5,284 nt of DNA from Actinomycetes bacterium (GTDB taxonomy: Bacteria > Actinomycetota > Thermoleophilia > BMS3ABIN01), in NCBI GenBank assembly GCA_021787775.1, contig JAJYLK010000098.1, positions 1-5,284 on the forward strand. Direction: 5' to 3'. The position numbers and the translations under genes were made by a program. A model generated the notes under the pieces. The model was not told where the DNA came from. It did not search any database and saw only the letters and a program-made list of their open reading frames with translations. Shown piece by piece: positions 4,141-5,284 of this stretch (within the stretch, counting starts at the first letter, position 1; each line of letters opens with the position of its first letter).

Positions 4141-5284
4141 TGCCGGCAAAAAAGCACAAACCGGCCGAGGAATCAGTCGCCGCGCCAGCGGTGGCCACGA
4201 TCATCCTCAACTACAATTCGCCCTGGGAAACGATGGACAAGTGTCTCGCCTCGCTGGCAGCGCAGACATATGCCAGACACGAGATCATTCTTGTTGACAA
4301 TGCTTCGACCCATGACATCCTTGACCGGGTTGCCGCGCAATACCCCGGCGTCCGGCAGCTGCGGCTGGAGAAGAACCTTGGCTTCTCGGGCGGCATCAAC
4401 CGCGGCGTCGCCGTGGCCGCGGACGCAGATTTCGTCTGCCTGCTCAACTTCGACACCTTCGTCGAGCCGGATTTCATCGAACAGATGGTGGCGGTAGCCA
4501 GCGCCGGTGACTGCATCGCTGGCGTCGCTCCCAAGATGATGCTGGCGGGGCTGTCGCGCATCTTCGACAGCGTCGGCACCTCGCTGGGCGACAACGCCGG
4601 CGCCTTCAACCTGGGGATCGGGCAGCCGGACATCGGCCAGTACGACGCCAGCGAACGCGTCTTCGGCTCCTGCTTCGGCGCCACGCTGCTCAGACGCTCG
4701 GCGTTCGCCGATGACAGCGTCGGCCTGCTGGACGATTCCTACTTCATGTACTTCGAGGACGTCGACTGGTGCTTCCGCGCCAACCTGCTGGGATGGGAGT
4801 TCCGCACGGCGCCGGCGGCAGTGGTGCACCACGAGCATTCGGCAAGCGTCAAGGACAGGAAATACAACTTCAAGTACAAACTGATCGAGCTGAACCTGCT
4901 GCGCACGGTGGTGAAGAATTACCAGCGCCGGCAGGCGGTGATGATCGGCTACCGGCGCCTGAAGGCGCATCTGCGCAACGCCCTGCTGAACGGCGCCGGC
5001 TCGCGCACCACCAGCCTGGCGATCGCCGCCGGCTTCCTGGCCGACCTGCCGCGGCTGCTGCCACAGCGCTGGGAGATCCAGCGCCGGCGGCAGGTCAAGG
5101 ACCAAGACATCCTCAAGCTGTCCTTCACGGAGCTGCCATATTACGATCCAACGCTCTACCAGCCTTTCTACTCGCTGGATGCGCTGATGGCCTCCTACCG
5201 GCGCCTGCATGTGCTGACCGGCAGCCAGGAAGCCTACCGGATCTGGAAGGAACTGGAGATGATTGCCTTCAGCAAGCTGAAGTT
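4140..5284 (+). CDS. GT2 (WbbL-like) glycosyltransferase, 3' truncated by window edge
   Basis: The frame is open from GTG 4140 to the right edge (381 full codons, no stop). The GT-A domain follows a short basic leader: VATIILNYNS (18-27), EIILVDNAS (48-56), EKNLGFSGGINRG (77-89), the DxD-type LLNFDT (D105), FGSCFGA (175-181), the catalytic-base block YFEDVDWCFRA (204-214) and the VHHEHSAS segment (229-236). All core GT2 residues are present, so an active inverting transferase is expected. Layout resembles WbbL-type rhamnosyltransferases, but the donor cannot be read from sequence. After about 240 comes a helical basic region with a KYKLIELNLLRTVVKNY block typical of this group, then a tail paralogous to the gene at 1-456. 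The protein seems nearly complete, since the paralog runs only some tens of residues beyond the comparable point. Oddity: Phe sits between N103 and D105, where Pro, Ser or Ala is commoner. Confidence 0.9.
   Translation, partial: MPAKKHKPAEESVAAPAVATIILNYNSPWETMDKCLASLAAQTYARHEIILVDNASTHDILDRVAAQYPGVRQLRLEKNLGFSGGINRGVAVAADADFVCLLNFDTFVEPDFIEQMVAVASAGDCIAGVAPKMMLAGLSRIFDSVGTSLGDNAGAFNLGIGQPDIGQYDASERVFGSCFGATLLRRSAFADDSVGLLDDSYFMYFEDVDWCFRANLLGWEFRTAPAAVVHHEHSASVKDRKYNFKYKLIELNLLRTVVKNYQRRQAVMIGYRRLKAHLRNALLNGAGSRTTSLAIAAGFLADLPRLLPQRWEIQRRRQVKDQDILKLSFTELPYYDPTLYQPFYSLDALMASYRRLHVLTGSQEAYRIWKELEMIAFSKLK

Noticed and set aside
4173..5210. Minus-strand ORF of 345 codons opposite the last GT2 gene
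   Set aside because: The plus-strand frame carries all GT2 motifs and a strong ribosome site. The antisense product has only low-complexity shadow composition.

Overview
The window is a tightly packed, one-strand (+) stretch of a high-GC bacterial glycan-assembly locus. It holds four glycosyltransferase genes, the outer two cut by the window edges, and one coiled-coil protein gene between them. The GC-rich codon use, GTG starts and gene types fit a Gram-negative polysaccharide locus (O-antigen, capsule, exopolysaccharide or surface-glycoprotein glycan). A proteobacterium or Desulfobacterota-like organism is plausible, but nothing here fixes the taxon. No nucleotide-sugar synthesis, flippase, ABC-transporter or polymerase gene is visible, so the glycan cannot be named.

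Layout: (1) 1-456, the C-terminal end of a WbbL-like GT2 enzyme whose catalytic part lies upstream. (2) 457-533, a short AT-richer gap (about 48% GC by hand count) with a possible promoter reaching back to 435 and a 14-codon ORF starting at 453, which is in frame with the next gene but closed by TAA. (3) 534-2378, a 614-aa fusion with an intact-looking GT2 (GT-A fold) N-terminal half and a GT4-like (GT-B fold) C-terminal half whose usual signature residues are mostly lost. (4) 2375-3034, a 219-aa coiled-coil protein built on a 14-residue tandem repeat. (5) 3031-4140, a canonical GT4 enzyme with an E-x7-E motif. (6) 4140 to the right edge, a second WbbL-like GT2 whose C-terminal region is clearly paralogous to gene 1.

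From 534 on, each gene overlaps the next by 1-4 bases at a GTG start, so the genes are probably translated as one coupled unit. The inferred picture is a set of cytoplasmic or membrane-peripheral transferases adding sugars in turn to a lipid-linked glycan. The coiled-coil protein and the apparently non-catalytic GT-B half are candidates for scaffold or chain-length roles. No tRNA, rRNA, CRISPR array, mobile element or convincing terminator was seen, and no minus-strand gene is supported.
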